A stretch of DNA of 64,000 nt from positions 186,001 to 250,000 of the forward strand of contig CP091718.1 in the NCBI GenBank assembly GCA_022009675.1. The letters are read 5' to 3'. This stretch comes from Oscillospiraceae bacterium. Its GTDB lineage: Bacteria; Bacillota; Clostridia; Oscillospirales; CAG-272. A program made the translations under genes and the position numbers. The notes under the pieces were generated by a model that did not search any database, was not told the origin of the DNA, and worked only from the letters and a program-made list of their open reading frames with translations. Positions 1-9,431 of this stretch are shown in pieces; the first letter of the stretch is position 1, and each line of letters opens with the position of its first letter.

Positions 1-1325
1 GCAGGTCGCGCTGCTCCTCCGGGTCGTCCGCCCGGCGGTTACGCTGACCGTCATCGGCTGCTTCCTCGTAGACTGCCATATAGCCGGGGAACGTCACGGT
101 ATATCCGCTCGCGCGGAACACCCAGCCACTGCATTCCAGATCGACCGTCAGCGTTTCCAGCTCGGCGGATTCCATCTGGCTGGCGACAAAGCGCTCCCAG
201 ATGAGCTTATACAGTCGATACTGGTCAGGCGTCAGGGACTTGCGCACCATGGCAGGCTCAATCTCCACCCGTGCCGGGCGGATCGCCTCGTGTGCGTCCT
301 GCGCACCGGCGCGCGCCTTGTATACGCGGGGCGTTTCAGGGCAGTACCGCTCACCGTATCTCCCGCGGATCAACTCGGCGGCGGCGGTCTGCGCCTCTGC
401 GGAAACGCGCAGGGAATCGGTACGCATGTAGGTGATAAGACCCTGCGTGCCGCCCAGTTCCACGCCGATGTTGACACCCTCGTACAGTTCCTGCGCCACG
501 CGCATGACGCGGGAGGACTGGAAATTCAGCTTGCGGGATGCTTCCTGCTGCATGGTGGAAGTGGTAAAGGGCGGGGGCGGATTCTTCCGGCGGGTCGCCC
601 GTTTGACCGATGCGACCGAGAAGGTTCCGCCGGTCACGTCGTCCACGACGCGCCGGGCATCCGCCTCACAGGTCAGGCGCACCTTGCCCTCCCGGTTGCC
701 GACAAAGCGCACCCGGACGGATTTCCCATCGGTGCAAAGCAGAACCGCATCCACCGTCCAGTATTCCTCCGGCACAAAGGCGCGGATCTCGTTCTCCCTG
801 TCCACGATCAGCTTGGTCGCCACCGACTGCACACGTCCGGCGGACAGACCGCTCCGCACGGTCTTCCACAGGTACGGGGACAGCTTATAGCCCACAATGC
901 GATCCAGAATACGGCGGGTCTGCTGGGCATTGACCAGGTTCATGTCCAGCGGGCGGGGCTGTTTGATGGACGCCTTGACCACGGATTTGGTGATCTCATT
1001 GAATGTCACGCGCTGTACCTGCTCCACCGGGATGCCCAGTGCATTCGCAAGGTGCCACGAGATTGCCTCCTCGCGGTCCGGGTCGGTTGCAAGAAAGACC
1101 TTGCCGGCGGCTTTGGCTTCCTTTACGTATCTCCTTGATGAGGTCGCCCTTGCCGCGGATATTGATATAGTGTGCCTGAAAATGATTCTCAATGTCAACG
1201 CCGAGGGTGCTTTTGGGAAGATCACGGACGTGACCCACCGAAGCTACCACCTTGTAGTTGGAGCCGAGATAGCCCTTGATGGTGCTCGCCTTGGAGGGCG
1301 ACTCCACGATAACCAGATTTGCCAT
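1..1325 (-). CDS. topA: DNA topoisomerase I (type IA), C-terminal part outside the window
   Basis: Type IA topoisomerase, which relaxes negatively supercoiled DNA. The start is the ATG at 1325, preceded by GAAAGGAAA; the protein opens MANLVIVESPSKASTI, the Toprim start of TopA. One base too many in an AAAGG run near 1127 shifts the frame; after it the reading runs open to the window edge. The active-site tyrosine is visible in ITYMRTDS (codon 428-430), followed by the DAHEAIRP motif. The acidic Toprim motif reads DPDREEAISWH near 1055-1084, whereas the family has DPDREGEAI, so one glycine is missing. The gene lies downstream of dprA, as in many Firmicutes. Identity is certain; whether the frame break and missing Gly are real is doubtful. 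Confidence 0.95.
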
Positions 1326-1383
1326 ACGGTTTCCTTTCATGTATGATGTAATCCCTGTGTCAGGGAGAAGATGCTATGGGCGA

Positions 1384-1435
1384 TACCGCGCAATGACGGC
1401 GGGACAGATGCGTACTGCCCGGACACCGGGCGGTA
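1384..1435. repeat. Short intergenic repeat with TACCGC / GCGGTA ends
   Basis: The 103-nt space between dprA and topA holds TACCGCGCAATG (1384-1395) and, 34 bases on, GCGGTA (1430-1435), forming inverted ends. The same 11-12 base core recurs at 9192, 9334 (inverted), 11141 and 21485 (inverted), always between genes. I read it as a short or decayed member of the element at 9184-9353. Confidence 0.5.
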
Positions 1436-1446
1436 TTCTGCACCGC

Positions 1447-2787
1447 TCAGCGGCGCGCGTACAGCCCGCCGGGCAGGGACGTAATGAGTCCCCGGATCTC
1501 CAGCACGGTCATGGCGGCAAGGACGTCCCCCATGGAGAAGCCCTCCCGCATCAGTGCATCCACCGGAACGGCGTGATCCAGCGGCATGGCGAGGAACACG
1601 GCGCGCTGTGTCTCGTTCAGCGATTCCAGCGCCTTTCCGGAGCGGTCGCTGTCTGTCACGGGTGTGCGTGTGACGTCCGGGGCAGGCTCCTGCCTGCGTG
1701 CCGCAGGTTCCGGCACGGGGGCGATGTGTCCGGTCTGTTCCGGCGCCGGCGCCGGGGCGCGCCGCATCGGGCGGTTGGCGCCGTCCCGTCGCGTCCCCGG
1801 GTCACGGGCGGACACGGTGCGGGTCTGGATTTCGTACCGCCGCAGGGCGTCATCATCCGGCTCGGAACGCTGTTCGGCGCGGGTCAGCCCCACCCAGTTG
1901 ATATTGTCGCGGTACAGGAACGCATACGCGTCCAGAATGTCCCGTGCGCTCAGTACCATGGACGCGCCGTCCCGTAACAGAGCGTTGGTGCCGGAGGAAT
2001 TGACTTCCCCGACGTTGCCGGGCACCGCAAAGATGTCCCGCCCCTGCAGGATAGCGGTACGGGCGGTAATCAGTGCGCCGGAGTGCTCATCCGCCTCCAC
2101 GACCACGGTTCCCTGCGACAGCCCGCTGATTATGCGGTTGCGGACAGGAAAATTGCGTCCCTCCGGCGGCGTTCCGGGCGGGTATTCGGTCATAACGGTG
2201 CCATGCGCGGTCAGCTCCCTGTACAGCGTCGGGTGCCCGGACGGGTACACGATATCAATGCCGCTGCCCAGCACGGCGACCGGATGTCCGCCTGCTGCCA
2301 AGGCACCGGCTGTCGCCACGCCATCACAACCCAGCGCCATGCCCGATACGGGTACAGTGCCGGCTGCTGCCAGCTCATAGCCTATTTTATACGCCATGCG
2401 TTTGCCGTATTCGCTCATGGTGCGCGTCCCGACGATGCTGATGCACAGGCACCGGAAAAATCCGGCAGTCTGCCGAGGCAGTAGAGCAGGACGGGTGGAT
2501 CAAGCAGTGTCCGCAGGCTGGCAGGGTACTCGGCGTCCCGCCAGAACAGGAGGCGGACGCCTGCCTTTTCGCAGTAGCTTTTTGATGCGGTATGCCTCGT
2601 CCAGGCTCTTGTCGCCCAGCGCAGTCCGCAGTCGCTCGCCGCAGGGGAGCTGCTCCAGCTCGGCGGCATCGGCATTGAACAGCTGGTAGGTGGACTCATA
2701 GGGAATCCAGCACAGCCGAAAAACTCCCTGGCTGGCAATTCCGACCCGGAGTGCGAACCAGATATCAAACAGTCTGTCCTGTGGCAT
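1447..2787 (-). CDS. dprA: DNA processing protein DprA
   Basis: DprA loads RecA onto incoming single-stranded DNA during natural transformation. The start is the ATG at 2787, 7 nt after AAAGGAGA. The N-terminal helical region is followed by a Rossmann fold with ISIVGTRTMSEYGKRMA, the GMALGCDG loop, NFPVRNRIISGLS and the VVVEADEHSGALIT stretch. An Ala/Pro-rich linker of about 60 residues leads to a C-terminal winged helix ending GLITSLPGGLYARR. The reading is broken twice: one extra A in a run near 2580, and a T run near 2460 that is one base short. Corrected length is about 446 residues, long for DprA because of the linker. It sits between a SpoU methyltransferase gene and topA, all transcribed leftward and probably together. 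Confidence 0.93.
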
Positions 2788-2884
2788 AACGCAGTCTCCT
2801 TTCGGTTCTCGGGGAAACGTTGATTTTATGAGGTTGTGCAGATCAGGAACACGCCTGAAAGGGTGCTTCGGCTTTCCCTGCCGC

Positions 2885-3742
2885 TCAGCCCTCCCGCCTG
2901 CCCCTGTGGAGCTCCCACATGAGCAGTGCCGCCGCCACCGAGGCGTTGAGCGATTCCGTATCGCCCCTGCATGGGAATATACACACTGCGGTCGCAGGCA
3001 TCAATCACGGCAGGCGACAGCCCGTGCCCCTCGTTGCCGATCACGACGCAGTCCTCCGCACCGAAGGCGAACGTCCCCAGCCGGACGGCATCCGCATCCA
3101 GCGCGGCGGCATACACCCGGCGACCGGATCGACGCAGCCCGACTATCGCGGCGGCAAGGTCATCCACGCGCAGAACCGTCATGGAAAAACAGTGTCCCCA
3201 TAGCGGCACGGATCGTGCGCGGATGGTAGATGTCGGCGCAGTCCCTGCTGAGGATCAGGCATCCGACACCCAGCGCCGCGGCGGTGCGGACGACTGCCCC
3301 GACGTTGACCGGATCCCGGAGCGATTCCAGCAGGACGGCGGGTCCTGCCGGGACGGGAGGAAAGTCCTTCCCATTTATTGTATACATTTTGTGGCGTTTG
3401 TCAAGAGCCTTTGCCACACAAATCACGCCCTCGGGCGCATTTTTCTTCCGAAATCCGGTCAAACAGGCTGTCCTCCACGGCATACGCCGGACAGCCGAGC
3501 GCGTCCGGCTCCAATCCGTACAGCTCCGCCATACGTTCCGTCACGCGTCCGGCACTGCCCGCGCGGACAAAGACTGCCGTCAGCGGCACCTCCCGGCGGA
3601 CAGCCTCGCACAGCAGTTTGACGCCGTCAAAGCGGAACAGTCCCGTGCGCTCACGCTCCCCCCGGTCGGCGAGCTTGCACAGACCGACAATGCGCCGGTT
3701 CTGCCGCGAGGCGATCGGCGCTTCGGTAAAGGAAAAGGGCAT
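2885..3742 (-). CDS. SpoU/TrmH-family RNA 2'-O-methyltransferase
   Basis: SPOUT methyltransferase that 2'-O-methylates rRNA or tRNA using S-adenosylmethionine. The first 100 residues form the substrate-binding domain. The knotted catalytic domain follows, with LLESLRDPVNVGAVVRTA, then IGNEGHGLS, then IPMQGDTESLNASVAAA: the three SpoU motifs with their Asn/Arg, Glu and Ser-Asn residues. Three extra bases (A run near 3440, T run near 3187, G run near 2955) split the gene into four reading segments; corrected length is about 285 residues. The start is the ATG at 3742 after AAAGGAA. The N-terminal domain resembles YsgA/RlmB-type enzymes, but the exact RNA target cannot be told from sequence. It lies 97 nt upstream of dprA. 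Confidence 0.88.
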
Positions 3743-3824
3743 ATCGGTTCCTTTCCGGGGCTTCCCGGCTGTCCTGCGCGCGCCGGACAGGCGGTGCGGG
3801 ACATACGGAGATCCCCTCCATCAT

Positions 3825-3859
3825 GACAAAAACCCGGTTTTCTGTCACCGGGTTTTGTC
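3825..3859 (-). terminator. Rho-independent terminator after rplT
   Basis: Stem GACAAAACCCGG / CCGGGTTTTTGTC on the minus strand, immediately after the rplT stop codon (3871-3873). It ends the infC-rpmI-rplT transcript. Confidence 0.75.
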
Positions 3860-3870
3860 GTGCGGGTGAA

Positions 3871-4225
3871 TTACAGAGCAGCCTTCGCCTGCTCGCACAG
3901 AGCGGTGAAAGCGGCGGGATCGGCGATGGCGATCTCGGAAAGCATCTTGCGGTTCAGGGTAACGCCCGCCTTCTTCAGCCCGTTCATAAAAGCTGGAGTA
4001 GTTCATTCCGTTGGTCTTGCAACCGGCGGAGATACGGGTGATCCACAGGCGGCGGAAGTCTCTCTTCTTTCTGCGGCGACCGGCAAAGGCATAGTTGCCG
4101 CTCTTCATGACGGCTTCCTTCGCCATCTTGAAGTGCTTCGACTTGCTTCCCCAGTAGCCCTTGGCTGCCTTCAGAACCTTATTTCTTCTCTTGCGGGTCA
4201 TCATCGCGCCCTTGATTCTTGCCAT
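3871..4225 (-). CDS. rplT: Large ribosomal subunit protein bL20
   Basis: bL20 binds 23S rRNA early in 50S assembly and represses its own operon in many bacteria. The protein starts MARIKGAMMTRKRRNKVLK and carries the basic extension and the GRRRKKRDFRRLWITRI block of the family. One extra T in the codons for NYSSFM near 3988 breaks the frame; corrected it continues NGLKKAGVTLNRKMLSEIA and ends EQAKAAL, about 117 residues, the normal size. It is the last gene of the infC-rpmI-rplT operon, 43 nt after rpmI, and is followed by a terminator. Confidence 0.97.
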
Positions 4226-4268
4226 TTTTCGTTTCCTCCTATACTGTTATCAGGTCGTCCTGCCGATC

Positions 4269-4463
4269 TTACTTCTGGATCAGGGCGCGGACATTAGCGG
4301 TCATCGCTTCGCTCAGAATCGCGGAGCTGCGCAGATTTCTCTTTCTCTTGGAGGGCTTCTTGCCCAGATTGTGGCGGTGAGAGCTGTGGAAGATCTTCAC
4401 CTTGCCGGTTCCGGTCACGGAGAATCTCTTGGCGGAAGCGCGATGTGTCTTAACCTTTCCCAT
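4269..4463 (-). CDS. rpmI: Large ribosomal subunit protein bL35
   Basis: Complete 64-residue bL35 with the basic, helical layout of the family: MGKVKTHRASAKRFSVTGTG followed by HSSHRHNLGKKPSKRKRNLR. The reading frame is intact. The start ATG at 4463 follows AGAAGGATAACC. It lies in the operon infC-rpmI-rplT, 231 nt after infC, an unusually long gap filled with hairpins. Confidence 0.97.
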   Translation of the reverse strand: MGKVKTHRASAKRFSVTGTGKVKIFHSSHRHNLGKKPSKRKRNLRSSAILSEAMTANVRALIQK

Positions 4464-4524
4464 TTTGGTTATCCTTCTTTCGTAATATTTGTGACCCGCG
4501 TCTTGTGCAGGTCTATCATGGAAC

Positions 4525-4679
4525 CCCGCCTGCGGGCGGGCTGAATCATGAACCGTGCAGAGCCGTCCGGCTCCCTGCGGAAGTACGAGCCGGACGGCTT
4601 ACGGGAACCCCCGCATCGGGCTGTTCCCTGTCTGACAGGCAGCGCAATCCTCTGCTCCTGCGGAACCGTGTTCCGCAGG
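4525..4679 (-). promoter_or_regulatory. Structured RNA between infC and rpmI, candidate bL20 target
   Basis: The 231-nt gap between infC and rpmI contains four inverted repeats in a row: CCCGCC/GGCGGG (4526-4540), a 13-bp perfect stem AGCCGTCCGGCTC/GAGCCGGACGGCT (about 4561-4598), CCTGTC/GACAGG (about 4627-4640) and CTGCGGAAC/GTTCCGCAG (about 4658-4678). No T tract follows the stems. In E. coli the same gap hosts the L20-binding translational operator, so an autoregulatory site is a reasonable guess; nothing here proves it. Confidence 0.45.
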
Positions 4680-4694
4680 TGCGGCACACGGACT

Positions 4695-5232
<538 letters not shown>

Positions 5233-5536
5233 GGGTACGCACCTCCTCTTGCTTGCCTGATTTTGTTTTTGATTTTTCGTAAGGAGATCTCCCGGCATTC
5301 CGTTTGCGGCAGGCGCGGCAATGATGCCACCGCCATGCGGGAACAGCGGAAATTTCCGCAGAGATTTCCAAAAAATAAGCCGCTCCGAAGCAAACAGCCC
5401 GGCGCGGCACCTCCCCACGTGCGGGGGAGAAGCACTCCATTCCGCGCGTCCGAACAGAACCGAACGCGGGATATTGACCGGACACGCTCCGCGGCGGTAC
5501 GGTGGAAGCCAGGCAGCTTCGCTTCATTGCCGGGAT
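5233..5536 (-). promoter_or_regulatory. Long 5' leader of the infC operon
   Basis: About 300 nt separate the infC promoter from its AUA start. Leaders of this size before infC in Firmicutes regulate the operon by attenuation with bL20. A GCCGC...GCGGC stem followed by TTATTTTTT (near 5362-5410, read leftward) is a possible attenuator. I could not fold it fully, so the assignment rests mainly on position. Confidence 0.4.
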
Positions 5537-5567
5537 AGTATACCATACATTTTTTTCGGTTTGTCAA
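5537..5567 (-). promoter_or_regulatory. Promoter of the infC operon
   Basis: On the minus strand TTGACA (5562-5567) and TATACT (5537-5542) are 19 nt apart. The spacer includes a run of seven A, so its length may be off by a base or two. Confidence 0.7.
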
Positions 5568-5603
5568 GGGGTTTTGCAAAAATTGCGTGGTGAGATTATG
5601 AGA

Positions 5604-5652
5604 GTGAATTCCCGAAGTAAATTTCACAGTGGAATTTACTTCGGGAATTCAC
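5604..5652. promoter_or_regulatory. Perfect 20-bp inverted repeat between divergent promoters
   Basis: GTGAATTCCCGAAGTAAATT (5604-5623) is repeated in perfect inverted form at 5633-5652, separated by 9 nt. It lies 37 bp upstream of the -35 box of the infC promoter on one side and 37 bp upstream of the -35 box of the GH99-like gene on the other. It has no T tract on either side, so it is not an ordinary terminator. An operator or a structured mobile remnant are the options. Confidence 0.7.
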
Positions 5653-5688
5653 GGCAAAAAGAAACCGTCATGTTTTTGCACCGGACTA

Positions 5689-5717
5689 TTGACATCTCGG
5701 CGGCTGTATGATACAAT
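5689..5717 (+). promoter_or_regulatory. Promoter of the GH99-like gene
   Basis: TTGACA (5689-5694) and TACAAT (5712-5717) with a 17-nt spacer, 45 nt before the start codon of the secreted glycosidase. Confidence 0.8.
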
Positions 5718-5762
5718 GGCGACAGGTTCCGAATGAATTTTCCGGTTGAAAGGAGACTTCCC

Positions 5763-8700
5763 ATGAAGACACGAAACAAGTTCCGTATACCGACATTCCT
5801 GCTCGCCTGTCTGCTGACGGCGGCGGGACTCCCGATCCAGCCGCTCCCCGCTTCAGCCGCAGAACGGGTGTCGATATCCGCTTCCGCCCAACGGTTATCT
5901 ATGTATCCGAGCAGAGCGATGCTCACGGCGGGAACCTGTACCGCGAGGCATCACTTGGTGACCCTTACTTTGACGGCGTGCGTCCGGGCGACTGGTTTAC
6001 CATCCCGGTTTCCGTCGAAAAAGCAGGCGACTATCACTTCTGCTTTTCCTTCGGCTGGCTGGACAGCACCGGGAGCTACACCGTGTCCTGCGGTGATGCG
6101 TCTGTCGATCTGAACAATACCGTTCCCGGACGCGGCTGGCGCGACTTTGTGGACAGCTCCGAGGCAACCATCCGGTTGGAGGCAGGCGAGCAGGTCATAC
6201 GTGTAGACTGCCGCACAGCCGGTCCCAATATCCGCGCGCTCAAACTCGCACCGGTCGGAGTGGACATCGGTCTGCGCGAATCAGTGGACGTCGATCTGTT
6301 CGACCAGGGCATGGCAGGCTCCGCGACGCAGGTGCGCGGCTCCTACGCCGTGCAGTTCCGCACAGCGGTTCCGTTTTCTACCATTTCCCTGCTGGGTGCA
6401 AGCTGGAACAACAACATCGGTTCCCTGCTGTTTGCCCTGTACCCATGGAACAGATCCTACGATACCACCCGTTCGGGGGATCCGATCGACACCAAGGAGT
6501 TCATCAATTTCCCCGACAACTCGGTGCTGCGCATGGAGGCAGACGGAACGTACCCGGCAGGCGAATACCTGCTTTACATCATCAACACATCGGATTCCGC
6601 CTCGGAGGAGGTCGGCTTCTGGTCGCTCTCGGGCACCTCTGCCCGTGCCCGCAACTTTGCAGACGACACGGAGGTTGCGTCCTGCGCCCGCATCACGCTG
6701 ACCTGCGCAGGCGGAACAGGCAGCCCGCTCCTGCCGCTCAGCCCGGCACAGCCGGATGCCGAGGAGATTAAGCCCACCGCCGGAGATCTCTACCCGGCAG
6801 GGGACACCGTGACCTACGCCATGGGCAACACCGATACCTACGGCGTGCAGTTCCGGGCGGCGTCCGTCTTTACAGGCTGCGAGGTGTACGTCTCCGCCGT
6901 CCCCGCCGAAGGCGGAAGTCTGACTCTGTCCCTGTATGCGTGGGCAGGCAATTATGCCAAGAGCATCGCCGAAAAGCCGTGCGCCGGTGCGACCGTCACC
7001 GGGATCAGACGCGGCAGTTGGGTGACGCTTCCCGGCGATTTCAAAGCCGGGGAGTACCTGCTGGTGCTGTCCGGCGGGTCAGACAGCCTCGCGGTCGAGA
7101 TGCGCGAAGCGCGCACCGACCGTTCCGTGACCTACCTGCACACGTCTGCCTCCGGGCTTTCGCTGGTCAGCCGGCTGACCGGCACCGACATTTCCACGGA
7201 AAAGCCATCCACGCCCGATGCGCAGGATTTTGTCAGCTCCGGTGCATGGGCGGCAACCGACGGGCTGGGGCGCACACTGCCGGACAGCAAGACTGCGGGC
7301 GGCATCCGTGAGGGAAAATATGTCGGGCTGTTCTACCACACATGGCACGCGTCGCTGGCAAAAACGCAGGGCGACATTGTCAACGTGAGCGAGATCGTCG
7401 CCAAATACCCCGAAGCCGTCCGTGATTACGACCACCCCGCGTGGGGCGGCGTCACAACCTGTTTCTGGAACGAGCCGCTGTTCGGCTACTATAACAACGG
7501 CATCGACCGCTGGGTTCTGCGCAAGCACGCAGAGCTTCTGGCAGACGCCGGGGTGGATGTCGTGTTCTTCGACAACACCAACGGAACAGAAAACTTCATC
7601 GGCGCCATCCTGACGCTGTGCGAAGTCTGGGCGGAGGCACGTGCCGACGGCGTGAAAACGCCGCAGATCTCCGCCATGCTGAATATGTATTATGCCGATC
7701 AGGCGGCGGATCAGATCATTGAGCTGTATGACAGAATCTATGCCAAGGGGCTGTATGAGGATCTGTGGTTCCGCTGGGAGGGCAAGCCGCTCCTGCTCGG
7801 CAATCCCACGCAGCTCCGTTCCAAAAAGCGCACCGATGCGCAGGAATTCTTCACCTTCCGCGTAATCAATCCCAGCTACACCACCGAGAATGACCTTATC
7901 CTGCCGCACGAGGGCAGTAACGGCGTCAAGTTTGTGCCCGACAACGGGCATCGCCACAATACGGCATGGAAATGGATCTCCATCTACCCGCAGGCAAAGA
8001 TGATGCGCAAGGGAACCGACACGGTGGAGGAGATGTGCGTCTCGGTAGCGCAGAACTGGTCTGCCGGCAAGGGTCTGACTGCCATGAACGCAGGGGATCA
8101 CGTATTCGGACGCGGCTATACCCACGCCAACGGTCCCGACAGCAGCGAGTACGCCATCACGCACGGGCTGAACTTTGCCGAGCAGTGGGAGTACGCCCTT
8201 TCGGTAGACCCCACGTTCATCTACATCACCGGCTGGAACGAGTGGGAAGCAGGACGCACGCGGGAGATGTGGGGCGATCCCAACGCCATTCCGGACAACG
8301 CGCTGGACGGCTTCTCCCGCGACATCGAGCCGTCTACCGGTGTTCTGAAGGATCATTTCTACTACCAGATGGTCTCCTACATCCGCCGCTTCAAGGGCAT
8401 CCCCACGCCGGATGCGCCCAGCACGGGCATCGCTTCCGGCTCCGCGATTGATTGGGACAGCGTATCCCCCGTTTTCCGCAGCTACGCAGGCAACACGCTG
8501 GAGCGCAACGCGGACGGTTACCGCGGCTACCACTACGAAAACCGCACCGGTCGTAACGACATTGTGGAATCCCGCGTCACGTATGACCGCGAAAACCTGT
8601 ACTTCTATGTGCGCACGGCGCGCCCCCTCTCGCCGGAAACCGACAAGGCATGGATGCGTCTGTTCCTGGATGTCGGGGAGAGTGAGCAGAGTTGGGAAAC

Positions 8701-9187
8701 CTTTTGAGTACATCATCAACCGCCAAAGCCCCGGAAAACGGAAAGGCAACACTGGAAAGATTCACCGGCGGCTGGAATTTTGAAGCAGCAGGCAGTCTCG
8801 CCTACGCCGTCACGGAGGATCGGCTTGTCATCACGGTGCCGCGCGCGGCATTGGGACTGGAGAGCGACACCTTTACGCTGGCATTCAAATGGAGCGACAA
8901 CGCGCAGGCGGACGGGGACGTGATGGACTTCTACTCCAGCGGCGATACCGCACCGGGCGGACGCTTCAAGTACGTTTTCACCGCCGCCCCCGCGCAGACC
9001 GCCTCAGAGACTGTTGCCGCCGACACGGACAGCACCCAAGCCCCCGTCACGGAAACCGAGTCCGAAACCGGCACATCCTCCGGCGGATGTCGTTCGGCGG
9101 TGCCGGCACTCATGCCGCTTGCCGCTGCTGCCGCCTGCGCTTTTCCTGCACGGCAAACGCCGCCGGGACGATACACCGGAAGTTTAA
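5763..9187 (+). CDS. Secreted multidomain GH99/GH71-like glycoside hydrolase with C-terminal membrane anchor
   Basis: About 1,140 residues after correction. A signal peptide (MKTRNKFRIPTFLLACLLTA, cleavage near ASAA) is followed by a carbohydrate-binding-like beta domain (residues about 35-180), further beta-rich domains, and a TIM-barrel region starting YVGLFYHTWHASLAKTQGD, with VDVVFFDNTNGTENF and a GWNEWEAG motif near its end, as in GH99/GH71-like enzymes. A C-terminal beta domain, a Thr/Glu-rich linker and the tail GGCRSAVPALMPLAA-hydrophobic-KRRR follow, a likely membrane or wall anchor. The reading breaks near 5880 (GTGT), near 8703 (TTTT), near 8737 (AAAA) and near 9133 (CC); the corrected stop is TAA 9185-9187. 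AAAGGAGA precedes the ATG. Substrate is unknown. Confidence 0.68.
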
Positions 9188-9353
9188 GGCATTACCGCGC
9201 AATCCACGCATGGCACACTTGCTTGCGTCTTTTCCGTCATACTTCACAAAAATTCTTGTCAGTAGCTCTACTACAGCCTGCGAATTTTTGTATTGTCTGA
9301 CGAAAAATCCGACTGCGCAATTGCACCATCGGAATTGCGCGGTAATGCCTTAA
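9184..9353. mobile_element. MITE-like element with 20-bp terminal inverted repeats
   Basis: TTAAGGCATTACCGCGCAAT (9184-9203) recurs as a perfect inverted copy at 9334-9353, giving a 170-bp unit without coding capacity. Inside is a nested inverted repeat, ACAAAAATTC / GAATTTTTGT. The outer TTAA could be a target duplication or part of the ends; on the left it overlaps the stop codon of the upstream gene. Its core TACCGCGCAAT is found in three other intergenic places in the window. Confidence 0.6.
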
Positions 9354-9431
9354 GGAGCCGCTGATCTGCAGCGTTTCCTTGACGCTCCGGATACACAGAA
9401 ACCACATACTTATTTTATCGGAGGAAATACC

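Noticed and set aside
2550..2600. Programmed ribosomal frameshifting in dprA, topA, infC and others
   Set aside because: The breaks have no common slippery heptamer, go in both directions, need +1 in most cases and occur in genes never known to use recoding. Sequence error is simpler.
7079..8752. 557-codon minus-strand frame
   Set aside because: Antisense to the GH99-like gene, no recognisable domain, no ribosome-binding site that stands out.
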